Shown here in pieces: positions 31,225 through 39,404 of a DNA stretch of 64,000 nucleotides. The DNA comes from Nostoc sp. ATCC 53789 (GTDB lineage Bacteria; Cyanobacteriota; Cyanobacteriia; Cyanobacteriales; Nostocaceae), in NCBI RefSeq assembly GCF_009873495.1, contig NZ_CP046706.1:124001-188000 (forward strand), read 5' to 3'. The position numbers were made by a program, and so were the translations under genes. Position 1 is the stretch's first letter; every line of letters starts with the position of its first letter. The notes beneath the pieces were generated by a model. The model saw only the letters and a list, made by a program, of their open reading frames with translations, made no database searches and was not told the origin of the DNA.

Positions 31225-33962
31225 AATGGTTTCCCTTGCTTAATGCACTCAACATAATACTTTGAAAATTCTGCCACCCAAGTGAACTTATCATTGTAAT
31301 TTTTTTTAAACTTGTCTCGTGATTCTTGCTCCTCCCTACCATTCACAACCAAACCCAAAAGGGGAGATGAAGGATAATAACGGCATCTTATATATTTATT
31401 GTTGTAGTCCAACAGCCATAACGTATATAGCTCTTGGATGTTTGGCATGAAAGTTTCATTTACATCTATAATTTCTCTCGGCATACCAAGCAATTCCGAA
31501 AAACTTCTCGCTGCCCCAGGGACAATTCGCCCGATTAATCGACAAGGCATATTTTGTAATATTTGTTCCCCTGCTTCTGATTTGGCAATCGAAATCACAT
31601 CTTGAGCAGCTAGAGCAATGCGACATCCTGATTTCCGAGCCGTAGCACATTTACGGCCTACTAACCGAGATAACGACGGGAACCGTAGCAATACACTCGC
31701 CTCATCCATGAAAAACATACTGTTTGTCGATGATAGTGATTGTCTCGATGCCGCAATATACGCTGACATCCCGAACACCTCTGCTTCTCTATCTGATTGC
31801 AGATTCGTTAATGCAAACGTAATTAGCTTGCTGTCTGTTTGGAAAGTTGAAGGTTTACAAATTGCATTTCCTATTGAGCTTGCTTGCCAGTACTGTAGTC
31901 GTAAGCGTATATAATTGAGCGCCTTATCAACATTCTCATCCTCATAGCCTAAATCAATACAATCGGCACAAAAAAACTGTTCCATATCAACTAGAGTCGG
32001 CGTGTTATCCCACTCTGGGGTTCCGATTCCTGCTGAGTGTGCCAACTCAAAACGTCGTTCAATATCTGGATTCTCGTAAAAAGCTTTTGTCCCTAAAGGT
32101 ATCAACGATTCTATTGTTTGAGCAAGGAACCCCTCAAACTGCTGTGAACCCAGAACCAACTGCAACACTATTAGATTTACATCATTGCGATGTGCTTTTA
32201 CCCTGTCTTCTCTTTGTTCTAATGGGATTTTTGATAAATCTAGCGGCTGAACAATATTATTTGATTGTCTGGAGATATCAAAGTAGAATCCGTTGTAGTA
32301 TGGCGTAAAATCTCCGAAGGTTCCTGAACCGTCATCGTTTGGCAAATCTATAATTAATACCGACATATCTTTTGCCAAGCACTCCGCAATAATTGACGAT
32401 ACTAATACTGATTTCCCACTCCCTGTAGTCCCAATAATCATTACATTTTTCGTTTTTGAGAAATCTATCCAAACTGATGAGTGCCCTTCATCTGCAATCA
32501 ATTCAAAGCCTTTTTCATCGGCTTTCATATTCTGTATTACTGGCGTTAATCCGATTATCTCGCTCGTGAAAAATGTTGTCCGTCTGTTGTAAGGGCTGGT
32601 TAGTTGGGGTTTTTGTTTTATCAGTAAAGTATCTAACCAGATAGACCATGCATACTGGGTTTCACGTATTAACTCCGTTGGCTGATTTATATAACCTGAA
32701 ATCAGTCTGCAAGCATCATCAATTTCTTCCAGCGAGTTGCGGTATACAAGAACAATTAATGCTAGATTTTCTGGCGTGTCACCTGTGTATAACTGCTTTT
32801 GGGCGTTTACAGACCATTCAGTATTAATCTGTGATGCTACGTCTATAGTTTTTTTGCTGGCACTAATTTCCGCATGACGCGAACGCCTAGTTATTAACTG
32901 TTGAGTTAGCCTAGTCAGTTTTTGATCGGCTGGGCTGATTTCTGTGATGATTTCAACATCATAAATCACTTCACGCGAAAACACATTCCATAAAAAGCGC
33001 ACCTGATCCCTAGTAGAAGCAAATGCTTCTGGTTTTTGAGCCAGCGTCATCACTCCTACATATTTTTTCTCTTTATTTTTACTTGGTAGGCATACCCATT
33101 GCCTATCAGCGTAGGGAATCCCATTGTTTAAAAGTACTGAAGTCGCGTGTAATTGGTCAATATATTGTGATTTTAATGGTGACGCTTCGTTAATTTCTTC
33201 CCTCAAACCCGATTCATCAAATACTAGTGTATGTGGCACTTTTACACTTTTCGCTCCCAGGCAATAAGTTAAATCATTCCATAGCTCCTTTTCTGTTTTC
33301 GGTGATGGGAATAATTTCATTTCAGATAATATCTGCTGATGTCTCAATGATACATTTATTGCTTTTTCCAGAATCTGGATTAAATTTTTCTTTGTCAGTT
33401 CAGTTGCCCCCGTTGGTGTAAACCGACGCTGTAAAAAATTCGCCAGCTTCACTATCGCTCTATCTACAGCATCGCCTCCCTCTGTCCCTCCTGGTTTAAT
33501 AGTGAAAGTTGTATAAATGTTCAATTTTATATTTTTACGCTGCCGTCGCCGCGACAGTTCTTGCATTCTCGCTACTTGCCCCCAATCCAGAAACTCACTT
33601 TCAGGAGATACTGGATTTGTTAATCTCTCTCGATATGCTTCAAATACTTCTGATTCATTACATAAAGAAGACCAGCGAAAAGTAAATTTTTCTCCCTGGG
33701 GAATTTCTTTGCAACCATTCTCAAAAGCTTTCGCTATTGCTTCTACTTGTTCATCCGAATTAAACAACGGATGAAACCCTGTGCAGCTATATCCAAATAC
33801 TAATTGTAAAGTATTATTCGTGTCACTTACTTGCTTTTTACTTAACAAATACGCCCCAATATTATAGCTGCCTTTTTTCAATCTAATTATTGTGGTCAAA
33901 TCCAAAAAATCTTCAAAAGCCGATACTTTTTTGACATTTGGAGAATTCTTAATTTTCACCAT
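31221..33962 (-). CDS. VirB4/TraC-like type IV secretion ATPase
   Basis: The 913-aa protein has a long N-terminal half, then Walker A GTTGSGKS (511-518), a LIIDLPNDDGSG segment and Walker B FFMDEAS (750-756). The C-terminal RecA-like domain carries ALAAQDVISIAKSEAGEQIL, a VirB4/TraC-type arrangement. VirB4 powers pilus assembly and substrate transfer and is the most conserved secretion gene, so it anchors identification of the whole operon. Length fits TraC (about 875 aa). It overlaps its neighbours by 4 and 7 bases. Confidence 0.9.
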   Translation of the reverse strand: MVKIKNSPNVKKVSAFEDFLDLTTIIRLKKGSYNIGAYLLSKKQVSDTNNTLQLVFGYSCTGFHPLFNSDEQVEAIAKAFENGCKEIPQGEKFTFRWSSLCNESEVFEAYRERLTNPVSPESEFLDWGQVARMQELSRRRQRKNIKLNIYTTFTIKPGGTEGGDAVDRAIVKLANFLQRRFTPTGATELTKKNLIQILEKAINVSLRHQQILSEMKLFPSPKTEKELWNDLTYCLGAKSVKVPHTLVFDESGLREEINEASPLKSQYIDQLHATSVLLNNGIPYADRQWVCLPSKNKEKKYVGVMTLAQKPEAFASTRDQVRFLWNVFSREVIYDVEIITEISPADQKLTRLTQQLITRRSRHAEISASKKTIDVASQINTEWSVNAQKQLYTGDTPENLALIVLVYRNSLEEIDDACRLISGYINQPTELIRETQYAWSIWLDTLLIKQKPQLTSPYNRRTTFFTSEIIGLTPVIQNMKADEKGFELIADEGHSSVWIDFSKTKNVMIIGTTGSGKSVLVSSIIAECLAKDMSVLIIDLPNDDGSGTFGDFTPYYNGFYFDISRQSNNIVQPLDLSKIPLEQREDRVKAHRNDVNLIVLQLVLGSQQFEGFLAQTIESLIPLGTKAFYENPDIERRFELAHSAGIGTPEWDNTPTLVDMEQFFCADCIDLGYEDENVDKALNYIRLRLQYWQASSIGNAICKPSTFQTDSKLITFALTNLQSDREAEVFGMSAYIAASRQSLSSTNSMFFMDEASVLLRFPSLSRLVGRKCATARKSGCRIALAAQDVISIAKSEAGEQILQNMPCRLIGRIVPGAARSFSELLGMPREIIDVNETFMPNIQELYTLWLLDYNNKYIRCRYYPSSPLLGLVVNGREEQESRDKFKKNYNDKFTWVAEFSKYYVECIKQGKPL

Positions 33963-34288
33963 GATTTAGGAATTTTTTTAGAGCCTGCTCTTTTCTTGTT
34001 TTGAGGAGAAGAGTATTTGACGTATCCTCTAGACCATATTGGAACACCTGGGAACACTCTAGACCAAAATAAATAAGGTCGTTTCCCTGATAAAACTAAA
34101 GCTGTAGCACTTACCCAAACACCTATCAATATGCTCCATATCATTCCTATGCCAAATAAGAATGCTATGAAAAAACCTACTCCAAACGAAACTAAAGAAA
34201 TCGCAAACTGAAAACCAGTCAAAATCCCTATTGAGGCATTTTGACCTAAAGATTGATTAACTTGTTTAATTTGTGGTTGTTGTTTCAT
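33956..34288 (-). CDS. VirB3/TraL-like membrane protein
   Basis: The 110-aa product has two adjacent hydrophobic segments (GFQFAISLVSFGVGFFIAFL and IGMIWSILIGVWVSATALVL) and a basic C-terminal tail. VirB3/TraL proteins are of this size and topology and sit directly between the pilin and VirB4 genes, as here. It overlaps the VirB4-like gene by 7 bases. Upstream, 34289-34452 holds GGGAACAGG-type repeats with inverted arms. Confidence 0.7.
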   Translation of the reverse strand: MKQQPQIKQVNQSLGQNASIGILTGFQFAISLVSFGVGFFIAFLFGIGMIWSILIGVWVSATALVLSGKRPYLFWSRVFPGVPIWSRGYVKYSSPQNKKRAGSKKIPKSW

Positions 34289-34452
34289 AAAATAGGAAAT
34301 AGAGAACGGGCAATAGGGAACAGAATTAAGGATGAGAAAGGAGTGACTAAAAAGGAGGACTGGGAAGGCTGGAAAACATTTTCTTCCCCTGCTCTTTTAA
34401 AAAGACGTTCATTAAGTGTGTTCCCTGTTCCCTGTTCCCTGTTCCCTTTTAA
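34289..34452. repeat. GGGAACAG/CTGTTCCC interspersed hairpin repeat
   Basis: The left arm GGGCAATAGGGAACAG (34307-34322) faces CTGTTCCCTGTTCCCTGTTC near 34424-34443. It lies between the pilin-like and VirB3-like genes and could act as an mRNA structure that uncouples pilin from channel expression. Confidence 0.65.
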
Positions 34453-34923
34453 TTAACAAGCTGCTGTGACACCAGCAAAAAGAATGTTTTGGGCGATGAA
34501 TAACACCAAAGTCACAAAAAATATGCCTATAGGTTGTTGCACTATCTGCGTTACTTCTTGTCCGTCTCCCAGTGCATTAGCCACCTTCACTCCAGACGCT
34601 ACGAAATAAACGAATAACATCACTGTTATTGCGGCGTTTATTACTGCGGGTAAGGCGTTAATAGAGGCATTTCCTGTAGCAGCTGCTGTTCCAAACATAC
34701 ACGTCAATGCAATTTGTGTTGGGTCAAATAGTCCAAACGCATGGGCTGGCATTGTTTGAAAAGCCACAATCAACGTTGTCCCAGCTGCATATATCTGATA
34801 TTGGTATTTCAAACCTACTTTGCCAATCAGCTTGGCAATTACCTGATTCTTAGTTTTAGCTCTTTGGCGTGACCCGTGTTCGTTTCTATTACTTACCAAA
34901 ACAATCGCTCCTTTGTTTGTCAT
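34453..34923 (-). CDS. VirB2/TrbC-like pilin
   Basis: The 156-aa precursor has a long basic leader, a hydrophobic segment (YAAGTTLIVAFQTMPAHAF) with a likely cleavage after AHA, and a mature part with two hydrophobic helices (SINALPAVINAAITVMLFVY and QPIGIFFVTLVLFIAQNILF). This is the layout of VirB2/TraA-type pilins. It is the first gene of the secretion operon, as in many transfer systems. One Cys lies in the mature loop and one at the C-terminus. The long leader (about 60 residues) resembles F TraA. Confidence 0.7.
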   Translation of the reverse strand: MTNKGAIVLVSNRNEHGSRQRAKTKNQVIAKLIGKVGLKYQYQIYAAGTTLIVAFQTMPAHAFGLFDPTQIALTCMFGTAAATGNASINALPAVINAAITVMLFVYFVASGVKVANALGDGQEVTQIVQQPIGIFFVTLVLFIAQNILFAGVTAAC

Positions 34924-35318
34924 AAATAGTCAGATAAGTCTAATTGTGTTACCTCGAAACTTAAGAGAAGAATACATTCGTCAGAATCAAGAGTATGGCG
35001 ATTCATGTCCTTGGTTCCATAATTTATCCCTTCATCCAGAGAATAACTTTTGACATTACGCATCTATAACCGCTACTTAATATTAACGATTGCCAAAAAA
35101 TAGCAGTGCCAAATTACAACACTAAAGTAGAATTTCTTTGAGATAAATATTCACCATATTTATTTTCTTTCTACTGTTAGTGACTGCATCATACTATCAC
35201 ATCAACTAAACCTTGAGACAAACTTAACAAGCTTTTTTGTGAACTTTTTTCACAGGATGTAAGACAGAATTCAAAGATTATCGTCCTACTTTATTCAGTT
35301 ATTCATTGATGAGCTTAC
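34924..35318. promoter_or_regulatory. Leader/promoter region of the secretion operon
   Basis: AT-rich non-coding DNA between the pilin-like gene and the small ribbon-helix-helix gene. No ORF or repeat was recognised. It should hold the promoter for the minus-strand transfer operon; the exact -10/-35 cannot be assigned by eye. Confidence 0.35.
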
Positions 35319-35495
35319 TCAATAATTAATTTCTCTCTCTCTAATCAGCCTTTTGATTGTAGTTGATAGACTTGTACCCCAATCAGAGGCGATTTTCTCT
35401 AATCTTTCACGTTCAAACTCATCTAGATAAACTGGTAGAGAAGCTTTTTTCTTTTTGGAATTCTTCATAGATAACTTGTCTCTTACTTTTGACAT
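35319..35495 (-). CDS. Small ribbon-helix-helix protein (58 aa)
   Basis: This short frame starts at ATG 35495 and ends at TGA 35319. After a basic N-terminus (KNSKKKKA) it reads ASLPVYLDEFERERLEKIAS and ends with a TTIKRLIRER helix. That is the strand-helix-helix pattern of CopG/Arc-type repressors: a short strand, a helix with hydrophobic spacing, a GTSLS turn and a second helix. It is transcribed in the same direction as the secretion operon about 395 bases downstream and diverges from another ribbon-helix-helix gene at 35637. It is a good candidate for the local repressor of transfer genes. Confidence 0.65.
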   Translation of the reverse strand: MSKVRDKLSMKNSKKKKASLPVYLDEFERERLEKIASDWGTSLSTTIKRLIREREINY

Positions 35496-35636
35496 ATTAT
35501 GCTGATTTATCGATTTTTTAAGCTAAATATTCTGACTTCTATAATGTTTTTATGATATTATTACAATATTACTTTATTCTCAGGTTATGCGATTACACCC
35601 ATACTTGTAGGAGCATATTATAAGGGGAGTCAAATT

Positions 35637-35846
35637 ATGCGTTCCAAGTCAAATAAACATAATTCTGCCAGTGTTACACTTCGCGTAGAACCAAAATATG
35701 TGAGTGATTTAAAGCTCTATTCACAGGTGGTTGGAAGAAATCAGTCTGAGATTCTGCGGGAATTGCTTATATCTGCCCTCAACTCCATCCCTGAACATCA
35801 AAGAAGAGCTATGGAAATTATTGCTCAGTGTAGAACCTCTAACTAA
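35637..35846 (+). CDS. Ribbon-helix-helix protein (69 aa)
   Basis: The ATG at 35637 follows a strong ribosome-binding site (AAGGGGAG). The product contains the strand SVTLRVEPKY, helix VSDLKLYSQVVG, turn RNQSE and helix ILRELLISALN, a typical CopG/MetJ-type DNA-binding fold. The C-terminal 17 residues are extra. It is divergent from the other small ribbon-helix-helix gene, with 141 bases between them, an arrangement common for autoregulated plasmid repressors. It may regulate transfer or the neighbouring accessory genes. Confidence 0.7.
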   Translation: MRSKSNKHNSASVTLRVEPKYVSDLKLYSQVVGRNQSEILRELLISALNSIPEHQRRAMEIIAQCRTSN

Positions 35847-36167
35847 TTGCCAATTCTCACTTGTAGCTCTACTACAACCCTCCTAAGAAAGTGAGGGTTT
35901 TATTATTAGTTAAAGGGAAGGGAAAGGGAAAATTCCATCCTTTCCCCTTTACACCCGCGCCTCATCCCCAGGCCCCACCTGACCCTTTCCCCACAAATAC
36001 CAAGAAGTCTATAGCATGAATCGCTTTGACAACATGAAAAACAAAGCGAAGCTTCAACTTACTCAAATACTTTACAATAGGTGTGAAACTGTCAATTCCT
36101 CTCCAATTCACTCGATGTTGTTTCATAACTATACGAGTGTCGCAAAGTTTAGTTAATTTCAAACTTG
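35847..36167. other. Intergenic region with repeat
   Basis: A CTCCTAAGAAAGTGAGGG segment near 35880-35898 is followed by a GGGAAGGGAAAGGGAAAATTCC string at 35912-35935 that faces CCTTTCCCC at 35939-35947, so a short hairpin can form after the 69-aa gene. A minus-strand ORF across 35962-36243 looks spurious. Confidence 0.4.
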
Positions 36168-36989
36168 ATGAATAGCCCCTTTCCTTTATCACCTCCCCAA
36201 AAAGCAATCGAGTCATTATTAGCATTGCGAGATTACTACGCACCTCTTGTAGAAGAGTACGAAAAATTATATACCCTAGCCAAAGCCAATCTGACTCATG
36301 TAGAAGCTCTATTATCTAACTGGTCTTTGGCTGAGGAGGTGGCTAATGAAGAATTCACCTCTGAAAAAGGAAAAAACTTCTTCTTATTCTTAAGTGAGGA
36401 ATCTGTTAATGACGATGTTGAACCTATTACCCATCTTGAGCTAGACGATTCACAGGATACATCAACAGTCGCAACACAATTGCTTGAGTCCACTCAACAA
36501 AACATATTCACACTTATACAAGCTTGGTCAGGTGAAGAATCTGATGCAGCTACAGATACTTCAGCACTCCTAGAGCCACCTATAGAAACATCAACTCAAC
36601 AGCGACTGCAATATGGAACCGAGACGGTCATCCTGCCTATTTTCAAATCCCTGTCTCGCCTGGAAGCTATTGAACAGGTATTGGCAGAACACATTGGCAC
36701 AATTGTTCACATCGATTTTATTGTCAAAACACTTTATGGGGAGTTAGAGCCAGATGCCTTCAAGCTCATCAAAGGCAGAGTTCAATCATCCCTCACTCAT
36801 GGCAAGGAAACTAACAAATGGTTCAGTGTCCCTACTAAACCGGGATGTTATACTCTCTCTTTAACTTTGCTACCCAAACCGGAGACGAAAAATTCGTCCA
36901 CCAGAGTCAAAGGCAAAAATAAGAAACAAGTTTTGCCGCCCCAGCCCAAAGACATACCAATGCTCGAAGAATTTCAGGGTCAGTTTTAA
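36168..36989 (+). CDS. Coiled-coil protein with winged-helix-like C-terminal domain
   Basis: I choose the ATG at 36168 over the TTG at 36165; the product is 273 aa. The N-terminal 60 residues form a coiled coil (SLLALRDYYAPLVEEYEKLY), an acidic linker follows, and residues about 165-235 read LEAIEQVLAEHIGTIVHIDF...FKLIKGRVQSSLTHGKETNK...W-FSVP-KPGCYTL, which resembles a winged-helix domain. A Lys-rich tail ends the protein. A second copy of the same domain lies just downstream in the -1 frame (36980-37210), suggesting that the original protein or gene pair had two such domains. The function is unknown; DNA binding is likely. Confidence 0.6.
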   Translation: MNSPFPLSPPQKAIESLLALRDYYAPLVEEYEKLYTLAKANLTHVEALLSNWSLAEEVANEEFTSEKGKNFFLFLSEESVNDDVEPITHLELDDSQDTSTVATQLLESTQQNIFTLIQAWSGEESDAATDTSALLEPPIETSTQQRLQYGTETVILPIFKSLSRLEAIEQVLAEHIGTIVHIDFIVKTLYGELEPDAFKLIKGRVQSSLTHGKETNKWFSVPTKPGCYTLSLTLLPKPETKNSSTRVKGKNKKQVLPPQPKDIPMLEEFQGQF

Positions 36990-37210
36990 TTGATGCACTA
37001 ACAACTTTTCTAGAAAATAATTCCAGTAAAGTTTTCGGGGTTTCAGAAATTACCAACGGAATCTATGGCGAACTCACTGCGACTGAGATTAAAGAAGTGA
37101 AAAACAAGGTATTGAATGAGTTATCACGGGGTCATCGCACAGGGCGATTCACTAGGGTTCCTGAGCAGATTGGTTTTTATACCTGGGACTTAGAGTTGCT
37201 CAACAAGTAG
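36980..37210 (+). pseudogene. Second winged-helix-like domain in the -1 frame, lacking its own start
   Basis: The frame is open across the stop of the upstream gene and ends at TAG 37208-37210. It encodes about 76 residues including LTTFLENNSSKVFGVSEITN and RTGRFTRVPEQIGFYTWDL, matching the upstream domain in pattern (GIYGEL against TLYGEL; helix, then charged loop, then GxYT strand). No ATG, GTG or TTG start with a ribosome-binding site was found at its beginning. A frameshift near 36980 would fuse it to the 273-aa protein. It is either a decayed second domain or a fusion broken by a one-base change. Confidence 0.5.
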
Positions 37211-37261
37211 AAACGATTAATTATCGAACAGAATTCAGGAGTCAGGAGTCAGGAGTCAGAA

Positions 37262-37653
37262 TTCAGTTGGGTATTCTGTTGATCCGGTATTTAATGAATT
37301 AGGCGATCGCATCCAAGATAATCAAGTTCAGGGCATCCAGTCGTTGGAAATCTCCGTTGGGCAAGTGATAGCCTACCGCTTGATGATGGTTTTCCCTATG
37401 TTGATAAAGCTACTTATTTATGCGGATATTTGAAGTAGCGTTAAAAGTAATTCCACGCATTGGTGATGAAAAGAAACGCCTGACTGAAGAAAAAGCGTTA
37501 TTAGATTTGTGGTTGGCTATGGATGAAATCAAAGCGAAAGTGTCTTATGTGCAACCTGAGCTATCCTTAAATTATGGACAAATGAGTTTTAATTTAGAGA
37601 TTGATGATTGGGGGCTGTTCACCGTTAACAGACAACTGTTAACCGTCAACTAA
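37262..37653 (+). pseudogene. Degraded gene of unknown family, two overlapping frames
   Basis: A frame with VDPVFNELGDRIQDNQVQGI and IQSLEISVGQVIAYR runs to a stop at about 37433. Another, starting at ATG 37420, encodes 77 residues (MRIFEVALKVIPRIGDEKKR...WLAMDEIKAKVSYVQPEL) and ends in repeat sequence. Reading both together gives a protein-like whole, so one gene was probably broken by frameshifts. Just upstream, 37230-37265 is a GAATTCAGGAGTCAGGAGTC repeat typical of Nostoc DNA. No family is recognised. Confidence 0.4.
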
Positions 37654-37675
37654 TAATTACAGGAGATAATCAAAT

Positions 37676-37963
37676 ATGAAGGTTAGAGGGATAAAACGTG
37701 GTCAAAATATTGAAATTCTAGAACAACTTAATAATATTCCAGATGGGACAGAGATAATCATAGACGTAGAATTTATTGCCAATCAAATTATAGAACCACA
37801 GCCACTATTAACAAACGAGGAGAGACTAGCTAGACTCAATCAATTATTTGGGGTTTGGAAGAACCAACCGGAATTAGGAGAAATATTTACAGAGATTGAC
37901 CAACAGCGCCATGCTTATAAAGGCAGAACCATAGACTCACTTGATAATCAGGATTTAGGCTAA
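37676..37963 (+). CDS. vapB: VapB-type antitoxin
   Basis: The 95-aa product starts at an ATG with a strong ribosome-binding site (AGGAGA). Its N-terminus (MKVRGIKRGQNIEILEQLNN) has the look of an AbrB/SpoVT-like or swapped-hairpin DNA-binding strand set, and the C-terminal half (LARLNQLFGVWKNQPELGEI) is a helical toxin-binding tail. Its stop overlaps the toxin start (TAATG), so the pair is coupled. VapB neutralises VapC and represses the operon. The class of DNA-binding domain is uncertain. Confidence 0.75.
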   Translation: MKVRGIKRGQNIEILEQLNNIPDGTEIIIDVEFIANQIIEPQPLLTNEERLARLNQLFGVWKNQPELGEIFTEIDQQRHAYKGRTIDSLDNQDLG

Positions 37964-38358
37964 TGTATCTGCTAGATACCAATATTTGCATTGCACTGCT
38001 GAACGAAAATCCCCAAGCTGTTACTAAATTTAATCGCTTTTTCAGTCAATGCTATCTCTCTATCATTGTAGTTGCAGAACTATATAAAGGCGTTTATTGT
38101 TCTCAACAGGTGGCCAAAAATCTAGATATATTAGCGCAGTTTACTGAATTACTACCAGTAGAACCATTTGGAATAGAAGCAGCTATCGAATTTGGCAAGA
38201 TTCAAAGCGAACTCAGAAAAATTGGGAAACCAACCGGAGAATTTGATGCTTTGATTGCTGCTGTAGCTTGTTCTCGTGACGATATTCTTGTTACTAACAA
38301 TATCAAAGATTTTATTAATATTCCCAACTTAAAATTAGATAACTGGTTAGAAAGTTGA
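37963..38358 (+). CDS. vapC: VapC-type PIN-domain toxin ribonuclease
   Basis: The 131-aa protein has the PIN-domain pattern: MYLLDTNICI with D5, VVAEL with E39, GEFDALIAA with D95, and ILVTNNIKDF with D116, which together bind Mg. VapC toxins cleave tRNA or rRNA when the antitoxin is lost, stabilising the plasmid. Size and overlap with the antitoxin are standard. Downstream is a truncated start of a helicase gene, so the pair may have been next to a defence locus before deletion. Confidence 0.9.
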   Translation: MYLLDTNICIALLNENPQAVTKFNRFFSQCYLSIIVVAELYKGVYCSQQVAKNLDILAQFTELLPVEPFGIEAAIEFGKIQSELRKIGKPTGEFDALIAAVACSRDDILVTNNIKDFINIPNLKLDNWLES

Positions 38359-38483
38359 AAAACCTGCGTGAATATTCTTGGAAAATTAGTTACACCAGCA
38401 ACACCCACAACACCATCACTGATTTTTACATTCCTGCTTTAGAGTGCGCCATTCAATATGACCGTAAGGCACGTTTTTTTTAG
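38355..38483 (+). pseudogene. Remnant of a phospholipase-D/DEAD-type helicase gene (N-terminus only)
   Basis: The frame starting at TTG 38355 encodes LREYSWKISYTSNTHNTITD then FYIPALECAIQYDRKARFF before a stop in a T-run. The pattern 'FYIPAL-A--YDR---FFS' is the N-terminus of PLD-like helicase proteins as I know them. Removing one T from the run restores FFS, so a slip mutation and later truncation are likely. It is non-functional. Confidence 0.45.
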
Positions 38484-38551
38484 CAGACCATGCACGCCGT
38501 AAAACTCTTCAAGACCGCAAAAAAACGCCCAATCGCTTGTTACAGTTAATA

Positions 38552-39247
38552 CTAACTTGCCGGCTGATATAATCCCGTATTTTCGTTAAATTCCCACCCC
38601 AACCCTGCTCTATCTTTGCCCTTACACCATGCTACAAAAAGCGGTGGGGGAAGATTAATTCGCTCCTTGCGTACACTTTCTTCACTTACACCAAGTCTCT
38701 TGGCTAAACCTTCTTCAGTTAACGGTTGCATTCGGGGAGTATGCACTTTGAAGGATGAATTATTGTAGTACGATTTCTGTCCCCGCTTTTGTTGGTTGTT
38801 GAGATAGTCTTGAATTTTAATGATCGCCTCAGCCAACTGTGTCATTCGGGCTGCCATCTTTTCAATTTTTTGTTCTAAATTGGCGAGATTATCAATTGCT
38901 GTGGTTTGGTTGCTATTAGATTCATTTGAAAACTCTGACTCGAGCTTATCAAGTCTTTCGCAAATAGCTCTTATCGTTTCATTAGTCGGACTGCTGTGAT
39001 TTTTATTACTCTCAACCAAGTACTTCTCTACACTTGCCTTAATCTTTGAATCTAGGCGTTCGTCTAAATCGTTACCACCTATTGCATCAACATTATCTTG
39101 GGAATCGCCTAAGTAGAGATCGATAAATTCGAGCAGCGTGGCTGTTGCTGTTGTGCCTTTCGAGTTGCAACAGGCGATAAACTGCTCCCACTTCCTTTGG
39201 TCACAGTTGAAAGATGCTAATTTTTTTTTCCGCCCTGTATTGCTCAT
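38552..39247 (-). CDS. Plasmid DNA-binding-like protein with C-terminal motif
   Basis: The 231-aa product has an N-terminal basic start (MSNTGRKKKLASFNCDQRKW) followed by a helical part that could bind DNA. A long coiled coil follows (about residues 60-150, ending IIKIQDYLNNQQKRG), and then a C-terminal segment EEGLAKRLGVSEESVRKERI, a helix-turn-helix (recognition-like SEESVRKER). The final part is Pro/Trp-rich. Similar proteins occur on cyanobacterial plasmids with unclear function. It faces the tyrosine recombinase gene across about 900 bases. A regulatory or replication-associated role is inferred. Confidence 0.6.
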   Translation of the reverse strand: MSNTGRKKKLASFNCDQRKWEQFIACCNSKGTTATATLLEFIDLYLGDSQDNVDAIGGNDLDERLDSKIKASVEKYLVESNKNHSSPTNETIRAICERLDKLESEFSNESNSNQTTAIDNLANLEQKIEKMAARMTQLAEAIIKIQDYLNNQQKRGQKSYYNNSSFKVHTPRMQPLTEEGLAKRLGVSEESVRKERINLPPPLFVAWCKGKDRAGLGWEFNENTGLYQPAS

Positions 39248-39257
39248 GGAAAGGGTA

Positions 39258-39404
39258 TCATCTAGGTAAACTTCGACTGCCCACGCTTATTAAATCGTGT
39301 AATTCATCATGATGAATTACCTTGATAGTATCATCGCCAAATGTGTCAGCGCATTCTTCAAGCGATGGTTTTTGTAAAGAGATGCTACTGCCAACGGCTA
39401 CCAT
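39258..39404 (-). CDS. Small ORF upstream of the 231-aa gene (48 aa)
   Basis: ATG 39404 to TGA 39258 encodes a 48-residue acidic peptide (KPSLEECADTFGDDTIKVIH...). It ends 10 bases before the 231-aa start, so it could be a leader ORF. A 22-bp palindrome lies inside it. A competing frame over the same bases is also partly protein-like, so this may be a fossil of a longer gene. Confidence 0.35.
   Translation of the reverse strand: MVAVGSSISLQKPSLEECADTFGDDTIKVIHHDELHDLISVGSRSLPR
39299..39320. repeat. 22-bp perfect palindrome
   Basis: GTAATTCATCA and its exact reverse complement are joined without a spacer. It lies about 50-75 bases upstream of the 231-aa gene's start, a position suited to an operator. 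It also falls inside the 48-aa small ORF. Confidence 0.7.

Noticed and set aside
35962..36243. 93-aa minus-strand ORF
   Set aside because: It overlaps the start of the 273-aa gene and a repeat, has no ribosome-binding site, and does not read like a folded protein.
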